Assembly (NCBI RefSeq): GCF_901709675.1
Contig: NC_051094.1
Location: forward strand, 3,621,001-3,685,000
DNA: 64,000 nt
Direction of reading: 5' to 3'
DNA from: Syngnathus acus
Taxonomy: Eukaryota > Chordata > Actinopteri > Syngnathiformes > Syngnathidae
Part shown: positions 34,040-61,519 of the stretch, in pieces
Layout of the letters: each line of letters begins with the position of its first letter
Numbering within the stretch: the stretch's first letter is position 1
Notes under the pieces: generated by a model
What the model saw: the letters and a program-made list of their open reading frames with translations, nothing else
Told to the model about the DNA's origin: nothing
Database searches by the model: none
Made by a program: the position numbers and the translations under genes

Positions 34040-35720
34040 CAGTCGCACATAAAAAAATCACAGTTTGGAGAAGGTCGCTTCTGCAGCATAAAAACAGCTA
34101 AAACGATATGCAAACTCCAGAGTCTCTCCACAGGATTTAAGAGGTGTCGGCAGTGTTGGGTGCCCCACCCCGCCCTTAGGAAGACTTGCGTGCGAGTGGG
34201 TCACCTATTGGTGAAAGCCGGTTTGGAAGATGTCTACCACAAGTCTGAACATGAAGGGAACTATACGAGGGATTAGAAGCTGGACGTTAGCCGCCTTGCA
34301 TTACCTCTTGTCCCGGTTCTTGGAAGCACCCTGTCCATGGTCTTATAGTTCCCCGTGAAGCGCAGACTGGGACTTTCCAGTGGTGACGTTTCACATGTCT
34401 GTCTTAGATTCAGGCCGACAAGGAAAAACAAGACCCAAAATAATTTTATCCACAGAAAGTGGTCTTGGCAATCTTGCTACTGCTTCAGTGGAGGCAAGAA
34501 CCCCAAAGTCCACCCTTGGTTTTACATTTCTGGTGAAGACACCCCACTGGTGGGCCCAGAACATTTGGATTTCCCAAAGGCGGCGCCTGGGAGTGCTCCC
34601 CGGTGGTCTCCAGGTCCACATTGATCTCAGAGAGGCCTGGATACCTTCACCCAGGGGAACCCAAAATAATCTTGGCAGTCTTACATCCTCTGGTCAGCAT
34701 GTTTCGGTGCTACATCCTAAATAAAAACAGACTGGTCGCTCAGCGCAATACCAGTGGAAGAGTGGCACATTTGAAATCACAACTGGAAGGTTGCTAATGG
34801 TTCTTGAATATTACAAAAAAATCTTGGCCCTAAAGACCTCGGCCATTGGTTTTAGAGAGTAACTCGGGAATTGGCATTGTGGAGTCCTGCTTATACAACA
34901 AAAATGATGGGAATTGGAGCAGTTGTGCATTAGATATCACAGTAGGAGTTACTTGTTTCTCAAATGTAGCAAAGGACAGTGCACCAAAACTTCCTACTCG
35001 CAGTGCCTGTCTGGCACCATGTGGGCCTCGCAAAGGGATCCAACACAATCTTGGTTCCGTGTAAAGTGGGCTTGCCTGTACAGGCTGGTCGCTACGTCCA
35101 GTATATTACAAAATCACATTTGTTGGGTTTCTTAACAGGTGCACCACACCACCCAGGACTTTGCACTGGGGTGACTGGATCACCCCAGCCTGGACATGGA
35201 CCCAAAGGGTTCCGAATAATCTCGACAGGAGGTACACGAGCAAACGGTTGTCGTTAACCTAAATCATCACTCTGTGGGTTTAAAGAGCCACCCAAGCATG
35301 CTCCAGTCAGAGTGTCAAGGTATCGCTTGCTAAATAAAAACATTTGGGTCACGAGTGGTGGCATCTTCCAAGTCAGTTTATCGGCTTGTTAGGCTCGAGA
35401 TACCGAGCCTAAAAAGATTTCATTCGAAATCACAGTTTGTCGGCTTGCCAATGTTCCTCGTGCACCGCAAAGGACGTCAGCCCAAAGACATCCTTTCTAT
35501 GGTTTTACTTTCCCCCAATAGAGTACTGTCGTGGTGGCACTTTTATAAAAAATAAAAAAAAATAAAATACAATTTGCAAGTGGTCACACATTAAAAATCA
35601 GAGTTTGTTGGGTCGCTAACGTTTCTCTAGCGTTAAACCAGCTATGTGGCTTCCAAGGCCGTTTCACAGGATTTGAGTGGTCTTAGGAAGTCAGACGTTT
35701 GTTCCACGACTGGACAATCT
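34040..35720. repeat. Degenerate tandem array with about 165-bp period in the bmp2k 3' flank
   Basis: A diverged motif, AAATCACAGTTTGTTGGGTC followed by GCTAACGTTTCTC, recurs near 34,060, 34,774, 34,937, 35,113, 35,428 and 35,595. Gaps are close to multiples of about 165. Partner blocks such as CTAAATAAAAACA recur too. The array probably overlaps the bmp2k 3' untranslated region. Period and copy number are estimated by eye. Confidence 0.5.
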
Positions 35721-35774
35721 TAGGGGCTATGTGACAACGACCTGTCATAATGGAACATGTGCGAGATGTGGGAG

Positions 35775-51817
<16,043 letters not shown>

Positions 51818-52570
51818 CTTAAGTTTCTCTTTAATGAGGCCTGCCAAAAACGGTGCTCACTTGAACTCTCAAAAAAAGGTGGTGGTTAGGGGTGCAGTCC
51901 TATCTACTTATCTCCAGCCTTCTCTCCTCAGCCACGGAGCCTCTTCTGGCTCTCGGCATCGGGTAGGGAACCGCTGCCCGACTCAGACACTCTCAGTCAA
52001 GTCGTGCGGGTGACAGGGTGCACAGACCAATAGGCAGACAGGCTGTGTAGGCTGCTTAGCTTGGGCAACACTAGCGGCTAACTCGCCTGGGCGCTGCTTA
52101 AAAAATTTTTTTTTTTTTAAACTGCGAGAAAACGAAGAAAATTACAGAAATGTATCCGCATCAAGGGGTTGAAGGCTCCAGTGGCTGTTTTATAGGCAGC
52201 CGAGTCGTCCTCCGAAACGGTGGCGGCAGCGTCGCGGGGCTTTCCACGCCGCGACGAGGCGCGCTAGCCACCAGCTAGTGAGCCAGCCAGCCTTCAGGCA
52301 GGCAAGCTAACAGGCGTCGTTAAACAGGAATATCCTCCCAGCCGGCGGAGCCTCAAGCAAGGCGCAGGTGGCGTGGGGCGGGCTCGTCGGCAGCTCGTCG
52401 CTTGTTCCCCGCTGCCATTTTCGCTTGTTCGTGGCGGCTCAAGTCGTCAGGAGTACGCGGAGAGGAGTCCTCCACTCGAATAGCTGAGTGGTGGACGCGG
52501 GCCACAGTAATGCGCTGCGAGTGGGCGGCTGGCGGGGCTGGCCAATGGGAGACAACCGAACTTGAGGTGG
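51818..52570 (-). promoter_or_regulatory. bmp2k: bmp2k 5' leader and CpG-rich promoter region
   Basis: Directly upstream of the start codon, and most strongly at 52,150-52,560, the sequence is CpG-dense and G+C-rich. CCAAT motifs read on the + strand near 52,025 and 52,538. This fits a housekeeping CpG-island promoter. The transcription start is not determined, and a spliced leader cannot be excluded. Confidence 0.6.
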
Positions 52571-54010
52571 CCACGCCTCCTCTCCCTAGTTGGCTAGTAA
52601 GTCAGCAATGAATGACCGGCCGCAGAAAAAAACAAAACAAAAAAAACCGATAAAATAAATTGTCATTTCACCCAATTGTGCTAATGTATTATATGACTCC
52701 AACATGAATATGTATTGCGGGCGGGAGTGAGTTAATATCGCAAGAAATAATATGTGATTGTGACAAAGTTAATTTGTTTTTAATTAAACAATTTTCCTAG
52801 ACTTGTTATAAATCTCCCTGTTATGCAAATGTAAAATCTACATTCAAACCTTTTCACTCTTCATGCCACGCCAAGTTATTTTGCCTCATACTTCTATTTT
52901 CCAGCATTCTTTACTGTCAAACTTGAGGGGGGGGGGGGGGGGGGGGAGTTCCAGATGAACAAAAAGGAGGTCAGAGATGACGAGGGAAGCACATGTGTGA
53001 CATTACATAAGAGAGGCGGGGCGTAGCCAGGTCACATGACTTTAGTCACCCTTCAAGTGTGCACACATTTCCATCCTGCATCCTGCACAAAAATGGGAGG
53101 CAGCTCCAACATGGAGGGGCGATGGGATACGGTTTTGTAGCTATGAGACATTTAATTTCTAGCGATGACGTCACCGCATTGCGTCGCGTATTGCAAGCTC
53201 CTGGAATGCCACTGACGCAGGACGAACTTTAGCTAAATATGTTGCTTGAAATCTTCTACCTTGAAACTAGATCAAGCCAAAAATAAGCACCAAGAAGGGC
53301 ATGGATCGATGTGTCCTTTGTATTTCTTAGAAGTGTTCCCCTTTTGTTGCAAGTTAAAAAGTCGAGAGCAGGTGAGCATCGGAAATGTGTAAGTATGTTT
53401 AAAGAAGCAAAATGTCGCCATCTGTCAGTGGCTCAAGTCCACTGCATTAAGGATCCGTCGTCATCTGACACTCAAGGACTGGTATTGGCAACCACAGAGG
53501 CTGTCAAAAAGAACGTTCTTTTATACTATATTGTGTGCTTATGATATTTATAGTATTGTTTGCCTGCAATTAGATCTTTATGATGTGACCATTTGTTATT
53601 TCTGCTTGCGTATGCTAAATGTATGTTTTGAGTTAGTTTGCTTCCCTTGTATTATGATGTGTGAAGGTTTGTCCAATCCTAGCATTACCACTAATGGTCT
53701 GTACAATCAAAAGCTTTCAAAAGCAAAAAAAAAAAAGAGGTACCACAGTGAGCATGAAAAAAAAAAACCAGATGTATTTTGTGTAGTCTATTTGCAATTT
53801 GGGTCAGTTCGGTTCAATGCTTCAAAAGTGCAGTCCACATCTTTGCATGAAACAGTCAGGGGTCACGATGCCATCAATTTGTTTCCATGGTTGTCATCTT
53901 GTGACTTTTTGTTTTTTACATGACACTAGTGTGGTGGGATTTTGATATCTAATGCTTGATTTGTGCAGTACGTTAAGCGCAGGCTTTAGTGCCATCTCGT
54001 GTGGGGTTTG
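52570..54010. other. Intergenic stretch between bmp2k and the lectin gene
   Basis: No gene recognised. A G run of about 22 bases lies at 52926-52948. The remainder is AT-rich with short spurious frames. Confidence 0.5.
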
Positions 54011-54306
54011 CATCTCTGCATGCGTAGGTTTCCTCCCACGTTTCAAAAACATTCATGATAGGCCGATTGACCGCTACTTGTTTTCTTTTTTTTTTGGAAG
54101 GGGGGTGATGGGAATGATGTGGGTCCTGCCACTGCCTGGCACTCAGTTCAGGATGTGCACAGCTGGAATAGGCTAGCCGCGACCCTCGTGAGGATAAGCA
54201 ATTCATGACAATGGATGGCTTTCATGACGTGGATAGCAATAGAGTACATCTTTTTTTCCAAATTGTTACAAAGAGGGGATGCAGCGGTACAGAAAATGGA
54301 TGGATG
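54010..54306. mobile_element. 3' tail of a fish LINE, decayed
   Basis: GTAGGTTTCCTCCCACGTTT, TAGGCCGATTGACCGC, GGAATAGGCTAGCCGCGACC and CTCGTGAGGATAAGC, followed by CGGTACAGAAAATGGATGG, is the familiar 3'-end sequence of a widespread fish non-LTR element. No coding part remains. Clade recalled only loosely. Confidence 0.7.
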
Positions 54307-54469
54307 TTACAAAGAGCCATGCAAAAATGCACCAAAATGGCATCATGAGGAGGTCTGACTAATACTCGTACATCAGGAGTAATAAAGTATGATCTAATTG
54401 ACCAGATTATAAAATTGCCCTGTCCAAATCAGTAAACTATTCAATGAGTTAACAGGTGACACCAATTGT

Positions 54470-55195
54470 CTTTATTATTTTATTGTTTTTTTGGGGTCAA
54501 TTAAACATGGTAAAACAACAGATGGAATAATAATGCATGGTGAATTTAACAATAAGTAAATGAAATATAAGAAATCAATTAGGAAAATGCATGGTAAATC
54601 TAAGAGAATAATAACATGGTAAATTGAACAAAATAATAATGTCACGTTAAGTCAAGAAGAAGAAGAATGCATGGTAACTTAAACAGAACAATAACACGTA
54701 GTAAATCTAACAAGACGACTAATGCATGGTTAATCAATCATAATGCATGGTAAATTGAACAAAATAATAATAATGCATGGTAAATCATAATATCACATGT
54801 TAAGTCAAAAAGAAGAAGACGAATGCATGGTAACTTAAACAGAATAATAACACATGGTAAATCTAACAAAAAGACTAATGCATGGTTCATCAATCATAAT
54901 AATGCATGGTAAATTGAACAAAATAATAATAATGCATGGTAAATCATAATATCACATCTTAAGTCAAGAAGAAGAAGAATGCATGGTAACTTAAACAGAA
55001 TAATAACACATGGTAAATCATAATATCACATGTTAAGTCAAGAAGAAGAAGAAGAAGAATGCATGGTAACTTAGAATAATAACACATGGTAACTCTAACA
55101 AGACGACTAATGCATGGTAAATCAATCATAAGAATGCATGGTAAATCAATCAGTCAATCAAAACGCATGGTAAACCAAGCAGAATGATCATGCAA
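54470..55195. repeat. Higher-order minisatellite built on ATGCATGGTAA
   Basis: The core ATGCATGGTAAATC/CTTAAAC recurs more than 20 times with AATAATAAT and AAGAAGAAG spacers. A larger unit of about 150-160 bp, marked by ATCACATGTTAAGTCAAGAAG, starts near 54,641, 54,792 and 54,951, with a shorter one at 55,025. It lies just after the stop codon of the lectin gene, so it is probably in or next to its 3' untranslated region. Confidence 0.9.
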
Positions 55196-55218
55196 GGTCA
55201 ATTGCATTCATATGAATA

Positions 55219-55812
55219 CTAGCAACTTGCATTGGCACTTTCCAAATCCAGCGGATAACGCGCTGTGGGCATCTTACACACGTAGCCGTTGAGTTGCATG
55301 CAGGACATCATCTTCCATTTGCTAGACTGAAAGTCAAAATGAGATTTGATTTTAAATCTAAACTTGTCTTCGGCGAGCGGGTCAATCTTTTCTGCACCTA
55401 CCTGGCTCAAGGTGGCCACGCAATTTTCCATCAGGCCGGTAGGTTTTCTCGGAGCCCAGTTGGTGAAGGTCACCTTCCGACGGTCCGACCACACGAATCT
55501 GCCGAGATCGGCCAGGTCGTTCAGTCCGGTCCACGTGTCTCCGGGGGCTGCAGAGGACAAACAGTAACAGAGTTCTCAATGGCTTTCCAGATATGGCAGA
55601 TATCGAGCCAATGTGAGCGACGCTTGGCGCGCGCGCACCAAGCTTCACGAGGTCGTGCAGCCAATCCCGCTCAGCCTCGGAGAGGATAGACACCAGCTCG
55701 GCATCGAGACTCCTGCAGGAGTGTTGAGCGTCGTGCCACGTCTTTGTATCATCAAAACGTTTGTAGCAGAAGTCCGCAAACTCCTCCCATTCAGGTCCCA
55801 AGCATCTCGGCT
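55219..55812 (-). CDS. Lectin gene exons 31-33: C-terminal CTLD and stop
   Basis: Exons 55639-55812, 55402-55547 and 55219-55326. The CTLD reads CLGPEWEEFADFCYKRF, LDAELVSILSEAERDWL, DTWTGLNDLADLGRFVWSD, FTNWAPRKPTGLMENCV and LNGYVCKMP. It is the copy closest to mannose-receptor CTLDs. EPN is replaced by KPT and WND by WKM. Seventeen residues follow without any hydrophobic stretch before TAG at 55219-55221. Confidence 0.92.
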
Positions 55813-58800
55813 CTGCGCGCAAGATGGCGTCACGTGAAGAAATGCTTTCTATTCTGGACGGTCTACTCACCCGTGGCAGCAAAAGTGTAAGACGGAGACG
55901 GAGCCAATTTGTTAACATATCTGCAGACAGTAAAGTGAGAATGAGCCGGGCATCTTTAAGTGGACTCGCCAGTGAAAGCGGAGCACGCACACTTTCGAGA
56001 TGATTCCGCTACAGGTGGAGCCGTTGTAGGCTTTCTGTGGCAGTCTCTTCAGCAAAGTCACATCTCCTCCAATCTCAATGATGCCCGAGTGAATAGCGGC
56101 CGCGCAGATGTTTGAGTCCTGCACTCAGAGAACGTCTCAGACATACAACAAGAACTCCGCTTGCAGGTCGTGCGGTAATTAACATACCGGTTTGTAAAGC
56201 CGTGTTCCGTAGACCTTGTAGCCGGCTTCGGCGCAGCCCAGTGGGCACCGGACCCTGCGGAAGTAGTTTGTTTAGTAAGGAGGAGGCTTTTCGGCAAGAA
56301 ACGTCTTATCAAGTCCGACTCACGTCATTGAACCGTCGAGGCCGAGGTTGGCGGCTGTGCTGCTGCATAAGAGGTCTGTGGGTCGGAAGGGAAAATCAAA
56401 GCCCGTTTCTTGCTGGTTTCTCACTGCACTCCAAACGTCGTACTCACTGCGAGCGGTGTCGTCAGACGTGCACCCCAAGACGTCAAAGCGAAGGCCTAAA
56501 AACAACTTGCTGTCTGCTGGCAGGAGGCGGACGTACTGGGCGAACACGGGCCTGTTTAGAATATACGTCCCCACAGAAGGCTGGAAACAAAACACGCGCG
56601 TTTGCAATGAACGACAACAGCCAGGATGACGAAACGAGTCGCCGACCGCTCACCTGCTTTGGGTGGCGATACCAAGTCACTCCGTCAATACTGAACTGCA
56701 TCGCAAATACGCTGGAACTTTGCAATCGGTATGTACAGCTCCGGATCACGACGCCTGTCACCTTGAAGTTCTCACCAAGGTTCACCTGGATCCAGCTGCC
56801 GACTAAGGGCGGAAGGCATTCCATTGCTCAGGATACCAAACTACAACTTTTTTTTTTACGTACACATTTTGGAGGGTCTCCAGCAACCGCTGCCCCCCAG
56901 ACGCGCTTTGTGAGGTTCGGCATTGATCGCAGAGGAAGAGGCTGAAAAAGAAGAGTCTGGGATTCTCCCGTCAGCGATGCCCAGACCGTCAAGACACACT
57001 GAGGAAAGACAAAGTGGAAGGAATGATCAGTGGGGACTCATACCCACCCGTCCTGAGCTGGCGCTCTTTCTGGGGATCCGTTGGATTCTTTCCTTGGCAC
57101 ATCATCGGCAAGTGTCAGGATGTGAAGCCCACCTTTCTTCTCACAGCTGTAGACGACGTGGAGGTATTTGGAGACACCGGGGCAGGAGTCCGTATCCGAA
57201 GGGTAAATGGGGCAAATCTGATAGTTGTCACACAATCCTCTGAAGTGAGAGAGAGCCCCTTCCACCCTGCAGTCATCTGCAAGTGACAACACACCACCAT
57301 TTCACGCGCATTTTATTCGCACACTTACATACTGACTTCAACTTGTCACAGGACGTAGGGAATTTTAATGGTTAATGACTATTAGAAAAAGAGGAATCCA
57401 AAAAGCGCCCGGCTTAGCTCTTTTTCATCGTTTTCGATTTTTATTCAAAGAAAAAGTCAAATAAACATTTTCTATTGCCATCGCTCACACGTCCATGCCC
57501 ATGCATGTTGATATTGAGTTATATGTTACAAGCGAGTTGCCGCCAACGCTGACGGCGTGTGAAAACCTCCTGACAGAAACGGCTCCAGGACAGCGAGCCA
57601 AAAACAACGATGCCACTGGAGGATTCTTACCGCGTGATCCGCCGCCACTGGGACAGACGTCGCTATCCTTCCGTCCATAGAAAGCCGACCGTATGCGGAG
57701 GACTTTTTCATCGGGACATTCAAGGGCTTTCAAATCGTCTTGGCAGAAAAGTTCCTCCTTGTAGCCTGTGAGAGCACAACCGTCGACTTCTCTCCGTGTC
57801 TTTTTTTTACAGAGACGTTGAAGGCGACTTACCGTCATGTGGCAGCTGTGGTTTTGCTGTTTTGCCTAGAAGCGGGAACCAGAACGTGGATGTCGACACG
57901 TGATGACGGTCACCCGCGGGGCGTCACATCTCACTTACCTTTTCCTCTTTTCTTGCAGATGTAGCCTTTCTTGTTGTCGCACTCGTCACGCTTCCAGTCG
58001 CCGCTGCCAGTGAGCAAGAAAAGACATTTCCCCCCTTCAGTGATACCTGGAGGGAGGGAGGGAGGCAAACAAGATCTCAGCGCTCATCCGTTCCTCCCAA
58101 AGTGCAGCTGACAAACGCCTCAGCCCGACCTGCACTCGAGTGGAGGTAAGAGAAGGGGGATCCGTCAGCCCACTTGCCGCCGTCATGCTCGATGGAGGCG
58201 CTGGCGCCCAACCACAGGGAGGCATCACCCATTAGAGTCTTTGTGTGACCTTTGGATCCCAAAGAGAACATGCAAGATTATTCCAAAACGACTCAACACT
58301 TGACTCTGCACTTCAACTTGATGGATGTGGCACGGCCGTGACAAAGCGTGAACGATACTGCAACAAAGAGTGAAGCAAAGCTGGCCATGTCTCAGGTTTA
58401 GAGTTGGAAAGGAAGGCGTAGCAGGAAAAAAGTTTGAGTTTTTCTCAAAGAATTAGCAACTTCATGGCCAGCCTACCGCGTATGAAGACCGCGTACGAAG
58501 ACATGACGCCTTTTTCGATTTACTTTAGCTTCTATTTCTTGTTTGTTTCATGTTGGAAAATAAAAATGGATCCACTTGTTTATGGCCAATATATTTGAAT
58601 TCATGGCCTCCTACCGTGTACGAAGCCCTGCTCGTGCAAGTCGGCGATGCTGAGCAGGTTCCCTTGGCGGCCTTTGCAGTCGGCTTGCGCCTCCTGCCAG
58701 GTCTTGGTGGGCTGGCGGATCAGGTAGCAGAAGTCGTCCGAGGGGTTGTCCAGCCACCAGCCGCATTTCTCAGTCCAGCCTGCAATCCAGACATAAGACA

Positions 58801-61477
58801 GCATAAGACGGCGTGCCGATGGGGTAAGACGGCTGCAGTGCGCGACGACACCTACGTAGTTGGCCGATTGATGGTGGAAGCTGTTGAGGTCCTCCGTGCT
58901 TGGCTGCGGGGGGGGGGGGGGGATTTGCAAATATGAGCAAATGCTTGATGTGTGCAGGAGCAGCGCTCGGGAGGGGCGTTTGCACCTGTTTTGCAGACAA
59001 ATGGCCGCTGCGTTGTGCAGGGGCTGGCACTCAACTCCCCAACAGAATTTGGGAACGCGCAGTCGCCCTTGGTATCATCTTGCCATTCGTTGTAGTTCTG
59101 TGGACGACATGAGCGTGTTGGACTCTGTCTGCTCGGCTTCCGAACGCCCTTCCTCGGCAATCGCTCACTCGCGCCCAAGGTTTACCCATTTCCCCTCCAA
59201 AACAATCCAATCGTTGAAGCCTCGAGCGGCATTTCTCCACTTTTTTTTACCCTGCTCAAATTTGGACTTTCCCAGCTCATCTTTTGAAAAATGACTTTTT
59301 AAAAGGCAATTCACTTACAAAACTTGTTCCGTCACTCCACTCGTAGTCGTCGGCCGTCGTCTTCTTGAGTCCCACGAAAGCAGATTGTGAGGTCCGCGAG
59401 TGATCTTGAGGAAAGGAAGGAGAACACGAGCTTCAGGGCAAAAAGAGCTTCAGTCGAATGACGACTGCGGCGGTTGCTCTTGGTGCTCACCATGCACAAA
59501 TTGGGCCTCTTTCTTGGAGTGGACGCTAGCCAGGTGGCCTCCCCGGGAAAGACAGAACTTCTCAGCAACGTCAAAGGTTTTAAGCGTCGTCTCGTAACGA
59601 TAACAATAATCGCCATAGTGGAAGGTGTTGTCGTGGCAGTCGGAGGCTGGGGCCACAAAGAAAAACATGACCATGACAAGATGTTCAAGTGCAAATAAGT
59701 GTGCTGCAACTCACTCGTCACTACAGCAGGACCACTTTTGGGCGAACACTTCGGGCAGTCTGCATAAAAAAAGACCTGTTGGAGCTTTTCTCTTTTCAAA
59801 GTCAACCTGATTACAAACGTGCAGGCTTACTCAGCGGCCGTTTGCACATGTAGGCCAACGAGGAAAGACAGGAGCCAGTCCGCCACTGGCCGGGCTCCCC
59901 CCTTCCCCCTTGGTTGACGTAGGCGCAGGATGCAATGTCGGCGCTGCCGGGAGAAAAGAAACAAGCAATTATTTTCCCCAGTTTTTTTTTTTTTCCTTTC
60001 CCAAAGTGCCCCTTTTCAAAATTGGCTCCTCCGCCTGACAACAGCATGCAAAGTTGCTACGTCTTACCTTTCGAGTTGATTTGAGGCCCAGTTGGCGTGA
60101 TTCATTGTCTCGCCATCGGACCAGGTCAGCTTCTGGCTCCCGCCTTCAAAGCGACACCAGAACTTGTCGCATTTCTGGGGGGAAAAAGAACAACAGTCCC
60201 ACTTGTCGCAGCAGTCGACGGCCGCTTGCGCTTCCGTCTCACCTGGTTGGAGAGTCCCAGCCAGAAGGGGGTGTCCTCGCCCATGGTGCCCTTCGCAAAG
60301 TCCTCCTCGGCCGAGGAGGTGATGGAGAGCAGGTCGCCGCCCATCCGGACGCAGTGGTGCCAGGCCCCCAGCCAATCGTTGGGCTCCTCCACCTTCTTGT
60401 AGCAGTTGGTGCCGTGGTCGAGCCACCCGGGAGCACACTTGCTGGCTGAGGGCACAATTTGGGGAACAGATCAGAGCACGCTCCTGTTTTTGCCCTTCAG
60501 TCCACCATTTTGAGCAAAGGGCAATTTGCGGGTCACGGTTGGCCAAATCTACATTTTCTCGGGCAAATTGGAAGATCCGGGACTCGACTTGGTTAGCTTA
60601 GCCCAATGGCATCAGAGACGTTTACATTTTGAAAGGATTCCGGAACATTCATCTTCGCGCTTGAGAAACAACCAAAGTGCCGCTGTACAAGGTAAAACGA
60701 TGCAAAAAACATTCAACACGTGGCTGAGTACTTCATAAAAACGAAAAAGCACAGAATTTGTTGGTTGGCATGGTGTGACTCCAGGGTCATGGTTTTCCAC
60801 GCAGTCGAAGGCGACTTACAGTCAGGAACCGGCGTAGGCTTTACTGCAAGAGGAAAGGAAAAGAGACATCAAGGCACAGACAGACAGACGTCAAGGGGCG
60901 ATGACAGTCGGTGGGGCGTTGCCTCTCACTTACCATTTCCTCTTTTCTTGCAGACGTAACCTCTCTTCTTCTTGTTGCACGAGTCGTACTCCCAGTTGCC
61001 GTTGCCAGTGAGGAAGGAAAGACAATTTCCATCGGCGGTACCTGGGGGGCGGGAGAGAAGATCTCAGTGCTCCTCCGTTCCTCCAAATGACAGCAGACAG
61101 CGGCAGACCTGAAGTCGAGTGGACGTAAGTGAACGCGGCTCCGTCAGCCCACGTGCTGCCTTCGTCACTGATGGTGACATTGGCGCCCAACCACAGAGAG
61201 GATGCTTTCATCAGAGCCTTGATGTAACCTGTGCCAGAATGAACGACATCGTCAAGAGGAGCCGAGTGAGGAGGACGCGTCATCTGTTGAGCTCCGTTGA
61301 GCTTTCTCAGCTCAAAAGGAATTGAGTTAGACAGGGGGACCATCGAGAAATATTAAAACCAAAGCAGCAATAACAGTGCGGTTTGCAAACACAAATTGGA
61401 GCTACTGAAACAGGGTAGACGGCCGAGGGGATCGGACCTCAACCAGCATCTGACAAAAAAAAAAAAAGCGGATATAT

Positions 61478-61519
<42 letters not shown>

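Noticed and set aside
51818-51847. Upstream in-frame TTG start for bmp2k adding ten residues
   Set aside because: Vertebrate translation would start at the ATG at 51817, which has a good context and matches the known N terminus.
55991-55994. Donor AAA|GTGTGC for lectin exon 29
   Set aside because: It joins to a stop after two codons. Using the GT two bases on (AAAGT|GTGCGT) restores the LCCL C terminus.
56861-56866. Donor AAAAT|GTGTAC for lectin exon 24
   Set aside because: Wrong phase for the next exon. ATGT|GTACGT keeps the discoidin domain in frame.
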